Assembly (NCBI RefSeq): GCF_026210795.1
Contig: NC_089439.1
Coordinates: forward strand, 3,844,001-3,908,000
Direction: 5' to 3'
DNA length: 64,000 bases
Origin: Rhizophagus irregularis
Taxonomy: Eukaryota > Glomeromycota > Glomeromycetes > Glomerales > Glomeraceae
The notes beneath the pieces are model-generated. The model worked only from the letters and a program-made list of their open reading frames with translations, had not been told where the DNA came from and did no database searches. The position numbers were made by a program, and so were the translations under genes. Below are positions 43,303-54,108 of the stretch, piece by piece (positions within the stretch are counted from its first letter, which is position 1; each line of letters starts with the position of its first letter).

Positions 43303-44400
43303 ACTAGTATGTATTCAGGTGTGGCATAAAGGCTACATCTCGATGGTATGTATTTGGGCATATGTGGTATAAATGGGCCGGCCACAATAATACATATCGC
43401 ATCTCCAACTTCAGACGTGAAATTGGCATACATGTACTGGCAACAAATAGGCAATAGTTGCTTTAGTTGCAAGGTGCGCACTTCTGGCAAACAAATGGGC
43501 CGGCCATAGTAATGTCTATCAGAACCCTAATCCTTTAACTAACTGACCCTCGAAAGTTACTTGAAAGTTACTCGAAAGTTGCGAGAAAGTGACGGGGAAG
43601 TGCCAGGAACTGGTAAGGAACTGAATCACATGATTAAATATTAACGCAGTAAGGCGCAGTAAATCATATGACTCTCCTAACAAGATACGTAGAATGTACC
43701 TCTCCTGCAATCATTTCGGTCAACACTATACCATAATTTCTGGCCGAATTAGGGACACAATAACCTTGGCATCCAAACTGGCAAATTAGTAGGATATTTC
43801 TGGCTCTCTACCAGCTGTTTGATAATATCAAGCTACTATCATGATGCCAAAATGGATTATGCTAAAATGTTTGCCGAAATTATCTGGAATTTAGGGCGCA
43901 GTAAATTATGATCAATTGACATAGCGCTGAATGTCATCTGATACTGAGCCTTGAGGGAGTACTATCAGATGATTCTCCTAACAATATGTGCGTAAAGAAT
44001 CACCTGTCACTGAGCCCTCTGGGATCACTAACATATGAGTGATATGACTCTCCTAACAATATATGTATTTTTTCACAACACCCATTTTAGAAAAAAAAGG
44101 CGCAGTAGACGTAGAAAAAAATCGCTTAATTTTGGCCAGAACTATTCCACAAATTCGGCCAAAACTTTGGATATAATGATTCGGCACCAACTAATACCTA
44201 AAATAACATTCCTAAAAGATCAGCCAAAATTATGGTATAAATACCGGCCGAAATTAATCACGAATTTACTGCGCCACCTGTCACCTTTTTTTTACACCAC
44301 TTCAGTATTTTGAAAGGCAACCAAATAGGCGCGCACCTCATCCATATTTACTAACCAATAAGTCACAGAGAGGGAAAGCAGACCCCATCTTTAGTATATA
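43303..44400. repeat. Degenerate repeat region, GGCGCAGTA and CTCTCCTAACA words
   Basis: Recurring words include GGCGCAGTA (43650, 43890, 44099) and its complement TACTGCGCC (44268), TGACTCTCCTAACAA (43668, 43972, 44047) and an inverted pair around ACCATAATTTCTGGCCGAAT (43730) and TTATGGTATAAATACCGGCC (44229). The GGCGCAGTA...TACTGCGCC pair at 44099-44276 may bound a decayed MITE. No gene seen. Confidence 0.45.
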
Positions 44401-44530
44401 ATAGTCAATAGATTATAATGTCCTAGAACATATTAATTAATAGATTATAATCTCCTAGAACGTATTAATTAATAGATTACAATGGCCTAGGACATATTAA
44501 TTAATAGATTACAATGTCCTATGACATATT
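44396..44530. repeat. Tandem repeat, four copies, about 33-34 bp
   Basis: Four imperfect units of AATAGATTATAATGTCCTAG followed by AACATATTAATT. The GTCCTA..GACATA core is also the outer half of the adjoining palindrome, so both probably arose together. Confidence 0.7.
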
Positions 44531-44541
44531 AGTCTGGTGCA

Positions 44542-44603
44542 AGTGGATTGTCTTAGGACATAATAATATATTAATATATTATTATGTCCTAAGACAATCC
44601 ACT
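44542..44603. repeat. 62-bp perfect palindrome at a duplication breakpoint
   Basis: The sequence starting AGTGGATTGTCTTAGGACAT equals its own reverse complement across all 62 bases, with no spacer. It ends exactly where homology between the two ATPase-gene copies begins (44604). Confidence 0.9.
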
Positions 44604-45764
44604 CGTATACCTACAATATTCCATCCAATCTAAAAAAAATGGTTCAGAAGAGGTAAGGACCACGTGAAATTGATTATTTTGTGTTATTAGTTTAGCCAGG
44701 AAAGAAATGCTTTGAAAAGAGTTTTATATTCCTTTGAAAGATCAGGAAGGTCAAATAGTTTATTTGCCTCATCAATTACTAAGATAGGTGGAGCCGTGGA
44801 GGTATATTGTGATTCTTCCAATAACTTAAATTTGGAAGACTATTAGAAATTTTTTCAAGAAGCTGATAATCAAGTTTATTACCAGTTTCTAGCTTAGGTT
44901 TAGGTTTAATGAATATACTTTCGAAAAAATTTTGGAATTCACTCCTAATATCACTAAGTAAAAAAATACTGGACGATATACGAAGGTCGATAAATAGAGG
45001 GTTAAAGTTACCATTTTGCACCACCACTAGGTCCTAAAATAACATGACTAATTTCTGGAATATTACTGCTAAATTTGGTTGTAAGCAAATCAAATTCTTG
45101 TTTCCGGTTAAAAAGGTCAAACTTTTTTCTTGAAAATTGAGAGAGATTCACTTTTTGCATATAGTTGACATAGTTGTGACCGAAGCTAAAATTGTAAGTA
45201 CGTGGAATGTTGAGACGCTTGAAAGCAAACATAACTGTATTAAGATTTATAGAAGTAAAAGAGAAAGAGAATAAACAATAAATAGTAATATACATCTATA
45301 TTTTTAAAAATCGATGACTGGCCGTGACAAACAATGCAAACAATATTAAATATTTTTTCTGAGCTTACGAAATTCCGATAATCTGGATTCTGTTATATAA
45401 ACCGACGTTCGCAATCCTGACAAATCATAATCTCGGAAATTCAAAATCCCGACATTTCATTATCCTTACACTAATATATTCATGAATACAAAAATTATTT
45501 ATTAAATTTTAGTCAGTATATTAAAAATAAAAAATTATATCATTATATACAAAAAATCATGTTTCTATTTAAATAATCCATTAAAATTTTGCGAAGTTAT
45601 TATTAAAATTATTAAATATTACTTGTTACGGGATTCTGATGACATTTGTTCATTTAAAGATGCGATTAAATTCTCGATTGTGTACCTTTAATACCATTTA
45701 AAACTTACTCACAATTATTGCGAATTCACAGATAAAAGCCATACACCTTTTAGTTAGATTCATA
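44604..45764 (-). pseudogene. Partial duplicate of the P-loop ATPase gene
   Basis: This segment copies 46632-47851 and carries the N-terminal exon only (start at 45232, MFAFKRLNIPRTYNF). It has lost about 30 bases covering the Walker A lysine: VILGPS is followed by the codons after the P-loop, whereas the sister copy has GPSDSGKTTLVRQ. The frame also changes further down near 44835. The duplicated block ends abruptly at the 62-bp palindrome, so exons 2 and 3 are missing. A non-functional copy; divergence from the sister is a few percent by eye. Confidence 0.75.
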
Positions 45765-45855
45765 CTTTTATATAAATAAATAAATAAATTATCAACGATT
45801 GAAATTTATTTATATTTTATATTCAGATATAATAAGCAAATTAACTTTATTGAAA

Positions 45856-47261
45856 TTAATAATTATTCTCTTTTAATAGGTCTTTTGCTGCATTTAATGA
45901 TGGTTGATTCATTGGAGTTAACATTACTTTTGACTCTGCTGGAGGATTAGTTAAATCACTATTAAGACCAAAATTTGGTCGTCGGTATAAATATCTGTAA
46001 TCAACAAGTGAACGAACTGCTTTATAACCAATTTCTTTTATCAAATCATCTTCAAGAATAAATCCTTGATCTTCTGCTTCTACTAAAGCTTTCATAGCTG
46101 TAATGAAATGGGATTTTTCCCAATAAATAGGAAAATTATTATACTTCGCGCGAGATTCACAATATTTAGGATCCAAACCCCATCTCATCCTTATATATTC
46201 TGGATTGTAAATATAATCTAAACCTGTAAATAACATATCAGATGTTTTAATATCTTGATTATTAAATCCATATTTCATAGCACTAAAAAATTTAATACGT
46301 ACCATTACCACGAATACTATAATCATAAACAAAATTGGTAATGAAAGACATGCGTGTACCAGTAAAGCTGCGTACATAATCAAAATCGTGTTTAAATTCC
46401 ATACAATCTATTTAATGTAATATTATTACTTATTTAGTATTCATTGTTCTAAATATTTTAAAGATAAAAAAAAAATACCATTGTTTTCAAGTTCATGATT
46501 TACAAATTGCTTAGCTTCTTCTATACTTAAATCTCCAACAACATGTGGTGTTAAACGCATAGTATGCAAAGCTGTTTGAAATAAATAGATATGTTAAAAA
46601 AGCATGCTACATTACACATTTACTGGTACTACGTATACCTACAATATTCCATCCAATCTAAAAAAAATGGTTCAGAAGAGGTAAGGACCACGTGAAATTG
46701 ATTATTTTGTATTATTAGTTTTAGCCAGGAAAGAAATGCTTTGAAAAGAGTTTTATATTCCTCAAATAGTTTATTTGCCTCATCAATTACTAAGATAGGT
46801 GGAGGTATATTGTGATTCTTCCAATAACTTAAATTTGGAAGACTACTAGAAATTTTTTTAAGAAGCTTATAATCAAGTTTATTAACAGTTTCCAGCTTAG
46901 TTTTAGGTTTAATGAATATACTTTCGAAAAAATTTTGAAATTCACTCCTAATATCACGAAGTAACAAAATACCGGACGAATTACGAAGGTCGATAAATAG
47001 AGGGTTAAAGTTCCCATTTTGCACCACCTGACGCACCAAGGTAGTTTTCCCGGAATCACTAGGTCCTAAAATAACATGAATTTCTGGAGTATTACTGCTA
47101 AATTTGGTTGTAAGCAAATCAAATTCTTGTTTCCGGTTAAAAAGGTCAAACTTTTTTCTTGAAAATTGAGAGAGATTCACTTTTTGCATATAGTTGACAT
47201 AGTTGTGACCGAAGCTAAAATTGTAAGTACGTGGAATGTTGAGACGCTTGAAAGCAAACAT
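45856..47261 (-). pseudogene. P-loop ATPase gene of an expanded fungal family
   Basis: Exon 1 is 47261-46643, exon 2 46571-46479, exon 3 from 46407. Introns are about 71 bases with GTAGGT and GTATTT donors. Residues about 35-75: FSRKKFDLFNRKQEFDLLTT, then Walker A GPSDSGKTTL and Walker B ILVIDEANKL, then HVVLTSSEPFFLDW, the pattern of archaeal-type/STAND-like ATPases (PF01637-like). Exon 3 ends with a winged-helix-like block, GFILEDDLIKEIGYKAVRSL and VMLTPMNQPS. Within exon 3 the frame changes by one base near 46280 (YDYSIRGNG to KFFSAMKYG), so the gene is probably inactive. An upstream ATG at 47321 comes from a small MITE insertion and is not the native start. Confidence 0.65.
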
Positions 47262-47296
47262 AACTGTATTAAGATTTATAGAAGTAAAAGAGAACG

Positions 47297-47384
47297 TATG
47301 GGCTGATTTGACGCATTGCATGTGATAATTTCATAGTAAATGGGAATTGGTTACTATTGGTATGATGCGTCAAATCGGCCCATA
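47297..47384. mobile_element. 88-bp MITE in one ATPase copy
   Basis: Inverted repeats TATGGGCTGATTTGACGCAT and, reversed, TATGGGCCGATTTGACGCAT (19 of 20) bound an 88-base insert. The sister copy at about 45258 lacks it (AAAAGAGAAAGAGAATAAAC), so it entered after the duplication. It lies 36 bases upstream of the native ATG. Confidence 0.7.
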
Positions 47385-47851
47385 TGAAGAGAATAAACAA
47401 TAAATAGTAATATACATCCCTATTTTTAAAAATTGATGACTGGCCGTGACAAACAATGCAAACAATATTAAATATTTTTTCCGAACTTACGAAATCCCGA
47501 TAATCAGGATTCTGTTATATAAACCCGACGTTCGCAATCCTGACAAATCATGATCTCGGAAATTCAAAATCCCGACATTTCATTATCCTTACACTAATAT
47601 ATTCATGAATACAAAAATTATTTATTTCAGTATATTAAAATAAAAATTATATCATTATATACAAAAAATCACGTTTTTATTTAAATAATCCATTAAAATT
47701 TTGCGAAGTTATTATTAAAATTATTGAATATTATTGTTACGGGATTCTGATGACATTTGCTCATTAAATATATGATTAAATTCTCGATTGCGTACTTTAC
47801 CATCAATTTTTGCGGATTCACAGAAGCCTACACCTTCTAGTTAGATTCATA

Positions 47852-48547
47852 ATTAAATAATTCAGTAACAATTTAAAATTAAAGAAGTAAAGTTATAAAT
47901 CTATTAGAATACATATACTTTTTTGGGGGACAATTTTTCTATTTATTTTATTTTATTTTTATTTATCTTTTTTTTTTTACGCTACAATTTTTTTTTTTAT
48001 CACGAAATTTAAAAAGAATAATATATACACATAAAATAAAATAAAATAAAAACATTTTATTTCATAATTTAATTCTTTATCATTTTCCTCTTTATTAGTA
48101 CGTATAAACGTTCACTGTTTCTTTAATAAGTAAATAAAAAAAAGGTGAAAATTAGTGAATCGATAATTGAATTCACTAATGAATAATTCATTCCTAAGTT
48201 AAATTAATTAATAGAAAAATGAATCGCAAATATTCGTAACTCATCCAAAATTCATTATTCTAAATAATTTAATTCATCAAATTAAATCACGCTGTGCCTC
48301 ATTCAAATGGTTACGTAAGAGGGATAAATGAAAAATTGTCCTCCCACCTTATTTCTTTGTACTACACTGTTACTCTTGAAAAATCAGAACATTTCCAAAA
48401 AAAACAATATTATTTTTTTTTCTTTTTGAGAATTTTTTTTCTCTGAGAAAATTCTGAAAACTCGAGAGCCGAAGAATAAACACATACTTAAATTCTGTTT
48501 GTAATATATATATATATAGCATATATATCTATCAATTTAGTTATAAA
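47852..48547. promoter_or_regulatory. Intergenic and URA5 promoter region
   Basis: AT-rich spacer with poly-T runs. The last 200 bases upstream of the URA5 start have pyrimidine-rich stretches, a short inverted repeat TTTTCTCTGAGAAAA (about 48436) and a TATATATATATA run at 48508-48520 that may serve as TATA element. Confidence 0.4.
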
Positions 48548-49201
48548 ATGTCTCTTGAACCCTATCAACGTAAATTTATCGAATGGGCCATTGAACAAAA
48601 AGCTCTGACCTTTGGAACTTATACTTTAAAATCTGGTCGTGTTAGTCCATACTTTTATGATGCTGCTAAATTTAACAAAGGTAGCGCATTCGTAACTGTC
48701 GGTCAATTTTATGCCGACGTTTTACAAAATGTCGAATTAAATTACGAAGTGGTATTTGGTTCTGCTTACAAAGGAATTCCCATAGCTTTATCAACAGTTA
48801 ATGCTTTAATGGAAAAGTGTAATATCGATGTTGCTTACTCTTTTAATAGAAAAGAAAAAAAAATTCATGGGGAAGGAGGAAATATTGTTGGAGCACCATT
48901 AAAAGGAAATGTTTTAATCGTGGATGATGTTATCAGTGTGGGAACTGCAATTAGAGAATGTCTAAAAATCGTTAAAGAAAATGGGGCAAATCCTGTTGGT
49001 ATTGTTATTGCCTTAGATAGACAAGAAAAAGGGACAGGAGAAATCACTGTTGTGCAACAGATTGAGCAAGAATATAATTTACCTGTTAAAACAATTATTA
49101 ATTTAGATAATATTGTTCAGTATATTACAGAATGTGGTGGTTATGAAGAACATCTGATAATGATTGAAAAGTATCAGAATATTTATGGAGTCAAGAAATA
49201 A
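48548..49201 (+). CDS. URA5: Orotate phosphoribosyltransferase
   Basis: 217 residues, the usual length for fungal URA5/URA10. It transfers the phosphoribosyl group of PRPP to orotate giving OMP, the fifth step of pyrimidine synthesis, in the cytosol. Visible signatures: LTFGTYTLKSGRVSPYFYDA near residue 20, GSAYKGIPIA (about 75-85), the flexible loop FNRKEKKIHGEGG, and the PRPP motif VLIVDDVISVGTA (about residues 122-134) with both aspartates. A single exon starting at the first ATG after the TATA-like run. Codon use and intactness mark it as a conserved core gene. Confidence 0.97.
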   Translation: MSLEPYQRKFIEWAIEQKALTFGTYTLKSGRVSPYFYDAAKFNKGSAFVTVGQFYADVLQNVELNYEVVFGSAYKGIPIALSTVNALMEKCNIDVAYSFNRKEKKIHGEGGNIVGAPLKGNVLIVDDVISVGTAIRECLKIVKENGANPVGIVIALDRQEKGTGEITVVQQIEQEYNLPVKTIINLDNIVQYITECGGYEEHLIMIEKYQNIYGVKK

Positions 49202-49673
49202 TTATTTAAACAACAAAATTGTTATAAATTTTTTATCACCCAATTTGTTAATTTTATAATTTAAATTTTAATAAAATGATAAAATTCTTTAAATAAAAAT
49301 ACTCAAATTACTGATAATTTAACACTCTTGTAGACTTTGTACCTTACATATGTAATATTTTCCATCACGTTAATATATACGAAAGAAGTAAAGGAATAAA
49401 ATAAGGTCTTGAAAATAAAGAGAATGTACATACAGTCCAAATATAAATTTCTGAAATAAATCATGCCACTGTTCTTTCTTAGTACCAAGAAAGTTTCGAA
49501 TGAACAGTTAGTAATAGATAAACTTGTGGGAAAATGAAAATATACAGTAGATTTACACAATAAATAAAAACAAAATAATAACTGATAATTACAATACACA
49601 ATAGAAAGAAGACTTATATTATACAGTAATTTGAAAAAAAAATATGCACAAGAAATAGAATTAATTTACTTAT
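49202..49673. other. Intergenic between convergent genes
   Basis: AT-rich 3' regions of URA5 and the transporter, with AATAAA-like words after each stop. The 98-residue frame at 49303-49599 has no support. Confidence 0.4.
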
Positions 49674-51631
49674 TTATTCATGTAGGCTTTCTTTTTCTGT
49701 GTCATCTTGCTTCGTATCAGACTTTAAATCATCTACAATTTCTACTTCGACAAAATCCACATTTTTCGCTTCCTTTCCAATAGAGGCCAATATGATTAGA
49801 CAGAAAGCAGCACATGCCGTAAGAATTGCTTGAGTCAAACCATAATCGGGTAGCCCGTCCTTGGGGAATTTTTCTCCCAACACTGCTTCAATTTGTGCAG
49901 ATGAGGAAGCAATTAGGACACCTAATTGATACGTGAACCCAGGAAATGTGCCACGAAAATTCGGAGGAGACAACTCATTCAAGTGAGCAGGAGCAATTCC
50001 ATAAGCTCCCTGATTTTTTTAAAAAAATGGTTGCACTTAATTTAAAGTCTGCCTAAATTATTAATTAAAGAAATGTATAATTTACCTGAACAAAAAAGTA
50101 CACGAGGAATGCACCAACACTCAAAAGGACACGATTACGTGGGAGTACAAATAAAGGTAATGATGCACCTAATAATACCATCGCAACGATAATCGTCCTT
50201 CTACGACCCAGATATTGTGAAACGTACCCGCAAACCGCACCTCCTATTATAGCTCCTACATTGGCTACAATTGTTGTTACCGTAATTTCCTCTGAGAAAT
50301 GAACATAAGAATATAATATTTTAGATAAGTTTATTCATATATATATATACACATATAATAATTTTGAGATAAGATACCTGGAGAAAATAAAAGTTGTGTT
50401 TTGAGATACGTTGGATAAAGGTCCTGAGTTCCTATCGATAATAAAAAATAATTTAATGCGCGTTTATACCTATTAATTATGTTATGATCATTCTTCTTAC
50501 CGTGACTTATGAAATTGAGACCAGCCATTAACAAAATAGTATGAATTATTTTTGACCAATGGTGTTTGAAAACCTAAAACGTTAAATGACTTAATTAATC
50601 TTCAAACAAACCTCAAACAAATGTTATTTACTGTACCAATTTTATTTCATTAATCCAACTATGTCCAATAGATTTATGGCTTTCACGTGATCTCTCCCAT
50701 AGTTGCGATTCGGGGACATAAAAACGCAATAATATGACAAGTAGCGCGGGAAAGGAACCGATCCAGAACATGGCACGCCATCCGAGATTTACTGTTACTA
50801 AATAATAAAATATTGCGGCAACTATGTAACCAGCTGCATACCCTTGTTGTAAAATACCCGAAACCAAGCTACATAAAAATTAAAACGAATTTTAATAAAA
50901 TTAAAAATTTTAATTAGAAATAAGAAACTTTAATTCGTACCCACGAGCTTCAGGCGGTAGAATTTCCATTGTTAATGCAGCACCTAAACCCCATTCTCCA
51001 CCCATTGCAAGTCCAAAAATTGCTCTTAAAACGATAAAGGATTGAAAATTTGGGGCAAATCCTGAGGCAAACTCCATGGTACTAAATAATAGAATGTCAG
51101 CCATCAATGGATATCTCCTACCAAATCGGTCACTTAATAATCCAAAAATTAATGCACCGACTGGACGAAACATCAGCGTCACTGTAATGCTTTTGTCGAA
51201 ACAATGTTTAAAGCAAATTATTAATTTATTAATTTAAAAACTGTAGAAACTGTGATAAATTACCTTGCAGAAATCTTGGAAGGTTGCATTTGGAATTCCT
51301 TTGCAATATAAGGCAAACTTTGTTGTTTCAGAACAATAAAATATTTATTGTTATTGCTAATTAAACGAGTTTTCGAAAAATTAACTAAAATAAGAATAAC
51401 TTACGCGAATGAAACAGTAAAAAAATCAAATGCATCCAAAGTCCATCCAAGAAATGCAGCCAAAAAAGTAATCGTTTGAGCTTTATTTAATGAGCGTAAA
51501 ATTTTCCAAGGATTTATTGGCTTTTCAACTCTTGATATAAGTGTAGAACGTAAGGTTGTTTTGGGTATACCAGTCTCAGAGTCTACCACATCATTGAACG
51601 ATATCTCGTTAATTTCGTTCTTGTCAGCCAT
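49674..51631 (-). CDS. MFS carboxylic acid transporter (JEN1-like)
   Basis: Eight exons: 51631-51405, 51317-51264, 51189-50941, 50868-50637, 50573-50501, 50431-50378, 50291-50086 and 50009-49674. The sum of 1431 nt gives 476 residues in one frame, with all introns GT/AG and about 70-90 bases. A cytosolic N-terminus is followed by TM1 (TFLAAFLGWTLDAFDFF), the MFS loop LLSDRFGRRYPL, and IFGLAMGGEWGLGAALTMEI with LPPEARG. Then come GILQQGYAAGYIVAAIFYYL, GTQDLYPTYL, SQYLGRRRT and PPNFRGTFPGFTYQLGVLIAS: the order seen in yeast Jen1-type lactate/pyruvate and related carboxylate-proton symporters. The substrate cannot be read from sequence. Acidic C-terminal tail. Convergent with URA5. Confidence 0.9.
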
Positions 51632-52751
51632 TTTTCAGCAGATGTTAGCAATGGGGAAATCCTATAATTTCAACCCAAAAAAAGAACAGAATAAAACAAT
51701 CGACCTTATATAATGAATAGATGGTTTTGTTTCTTGAATTGGAAATTTTAGGTTAAACTTTTTCGACTTGGCGTAATCACGCGAATGGTAAGTTGGATCA
51801 ACAACGAGCATCAAATTGTGTTTTTGTTTGGATTACAATTGTCAAATTAATTTTGTGTTTTTTTTACAAGTTATAACATTTACTTCATAATTAAGATATG
51901 AGAAGCATTGACATTGGAGCATTAATCTATCGATTTTTATTATTCGAATTATCGTTTGTCTTTAATTGTTTCACCAAATACAAGATTCATCTGGAGCGAA
52001 TCAATCCCATCATTATTATCTGTGAAAAAAAAGACATTTAAAATATGGAACATGGAGATACGTAATTTTACGCGTTAACTCGGAAAAAGCAATCATTGAC
52101 TAAACTATCCAATTAAACAAAAATAATAACAAAATTTTAATCTTTGTACTTTTAGATTTATCCTTCTAACATTAATTCTAATGGAATTTAAAGTTTAATT
52201 TACTGTATTTTCAATTTTTGTAAAACAACGATAAATGAATTTTTTGGACCAATAACCAGTTAATTGACCGGTAAAAAAATTGTTTACTCATGCACGACAT
52301 AATTGTGGTATACTATACGAATAATTTGATAGGTTAGTGTTGATCTGCATTACCGGATTTATCAGTTTATGAAGATAACTTAACCTTATAATCTAACCTT
52401 TTTCTTAATATCCATTTAACATACAAGTACTTGAGCAGAGATAAGCCAAAAACAACTTTATTTTTGAAAAGTGCAACCGTACACTTACTCTGTGTATCTC
52501 TCCGCTGATAATTGAAAATAAATATTCTTTTTATTTGTCGGAGTTATATTTAGAATCGATCAAAAAAAATTTGTTTTCAACTTTTATAGCGAAATTGTAT
52601 AATAAATAACATATAGAATAAATTTTTTTTAAAAAAATGTTATTATTTATTATTTAAATTTGATATTATTGTAGTACTACTGTAGTGATATTATAATGAA
52701 TTTATAAAAAATTTCACTGATATAACTGATATAGAAATTCATGAACTACTT
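51632..52751. other. Intergenic, transporter promoter side, no gene seen
   Basis: AT-rich spacer between two minus-strand genes: the promoter of the transporter (51.6-52.2 kb) and the 3' region of the dehydrogenase. No open frame of note, no repeat and no RNA gene recognised. Confidence 0.45.
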
Positions 52752-54108
52752 TTAAAAATAACCTTTTTCTTTTAATATATCAACCGAAAAATCCCAAAGT
52801 TTTTTACGTAATTCTTCATCCAAAGCAACCTTATTGGGTTCCCTTTCAGCACATTTATCAAAATATTTACCATTATCATTTATATTAGAACAAAGAACAG
52901 GATACAATATATTAACTGCACCTTGTTCCCAAGATTCAGTATGATATTTCACAAATCGAACTATTAAATCTCCAGTCAAATCATTAGATTTTAACAATTG
53001 TGTGTTCATTAAACCTGGATGAGCTGAACTTGATGTTATATCTAATTAAAAGAGAGAATGTTAAATATTTTAGGGATGGTGAATATATATAAGATAAATT
53101 TTATTAACTTACTTGAATTTAGATAACGATGAGCTATTTCATTACTAATCATAATATTCTAATAAATAATAATAATAATAATTAAAGATTTGATTTTTTT
53201 TTAAAATAAAAAATAAAAAAAATTATAATAATATATTTTCTTAATATTACAAACCATTATTTTTGTATAGGAATAATTATTAAATAATTCCTTAGTTTTT
53301 ATAAGTAATAAATCATCCATATTTAAGTTATTATAATGATTTGACACCGATGATGTAAATGAGATTTTTGAAGGAGAATCTGGCGTGGCAGATTTTTTTA
53401 ATGTATCCAATAATTTTATCGTAAGCAGGAATGGAGCTAAATGGTTAACCTATAAGTAAAAGAAAAAAAATTAAGGAAATTATTCAACAAAAAAAATTCT
53501 TTTAGAATTTTAAACAAAATTTAATTTATTTATTTTTTGACCTGAAAATGTGTTTCTAAATTATCTTTTGTTCTTGTATCATTACTCAAAATCAATGTAC
53601 CTTTATAACAAAAACATAACGAAAAAGAAAACAATAATTAATAATTAAATTAATTAAATGAGATCAGAACTTTATTAAATGACTTTTTACCAGCATTGTT
53701 AAATAACATATGTAATTCTCCTACTTCTCTAATAAATTTATCAGTAAAATTAACCACACTTTGTAAATCAGCTAAATCTGTATCCCAGATTTCAACATTA
53801 TCAGAACTTCCATTTTGCTTTTTTATGTAATTTAATAAATTTGTTCCTTTTTGTTTATTACGAGCTGGAATTATTAATCGTTTTGGATTGAAAGATGAAA
53901 GGAATCTTGCCATTTCTTTTCCAATCCCATCGGTTGCTCCAGTAAGGATTATTACTTTTCCTGATAAATCATATTTACCAAACTTATTACTTGGAACTAT
54001 TTTACTAATCTGAGAATCTTTAAATTCTAGATATATTTTAATTACATATACAAAGATGGTAATTAAAGCAACAATTAAAGCAGTTGAAAATATGTATGAA
54101 TATTCCAT
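52752..54108 (-). CDS. Membrane-anchored short-chain dehydrogenase/reductase
   Basis: Five exons: 54108-53691, 53600-53542, 53449-53255, 53158-53113 and 53041-52752. The sum of 1008 nt gives 335 residues with GT/AG introns. Residues about 7-27 (FSTALIVALITIFVYVIKIY) form one N-terminal membrane anchor. The Rossmann cofactor motif is TGATDGIGKEMA, then the NNAG motif (split by intron 1), a VNHLAPFLLT helix, SSV...Y-S-Y-T-K with the catalytic Ser-Tyr-Lys, and SAHPGLMNT. It resembles retinol-dehydrogenase/WWOX-type SDRs using NADP(H); the substrate is unknown, probably lipid-like given the anchor. Intact. Confidence 0.9.

Larger units (their letters stand above)
35476..43330. mobile_element. Multi-gene element B with viral-type replication genes, fossil
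   Basis: Contains, left to right: small acidic proteins (35.5-35.9 kb, minus), a possible recombinase-like gene (36.2-37.2 kb, minus), the 183-residue gene (minus) head-to-head with a Cys-rich gene (plus), and a long minus-strand replication run 42514-38960 comprising archaeo-eukaryotic primase, zinc ribbon, UL9-like helicase and a C-terminal domain. Palindromic hairpins lie at its right side and between the convergent genes. This gene set suggests a replicating virus-like or plasmid-like element. No capsid gene was recognised. It looks broken in about four or five places. Outer boundaries are estimates. Confidence 0.5.

Noticed and set aside
43278-43710. Two frames of 63-70 residues
   Set aside because: They lie in degenerate repeats and the MITE end, with no protein features.
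47262-47321. Extended N-terminus MQCVKSAHTFSF of the ATPase
   Set aside because: Those codons come from the 88-bp MITE insertion and upstream sequence. The sister copy starts at MFAFKRL.
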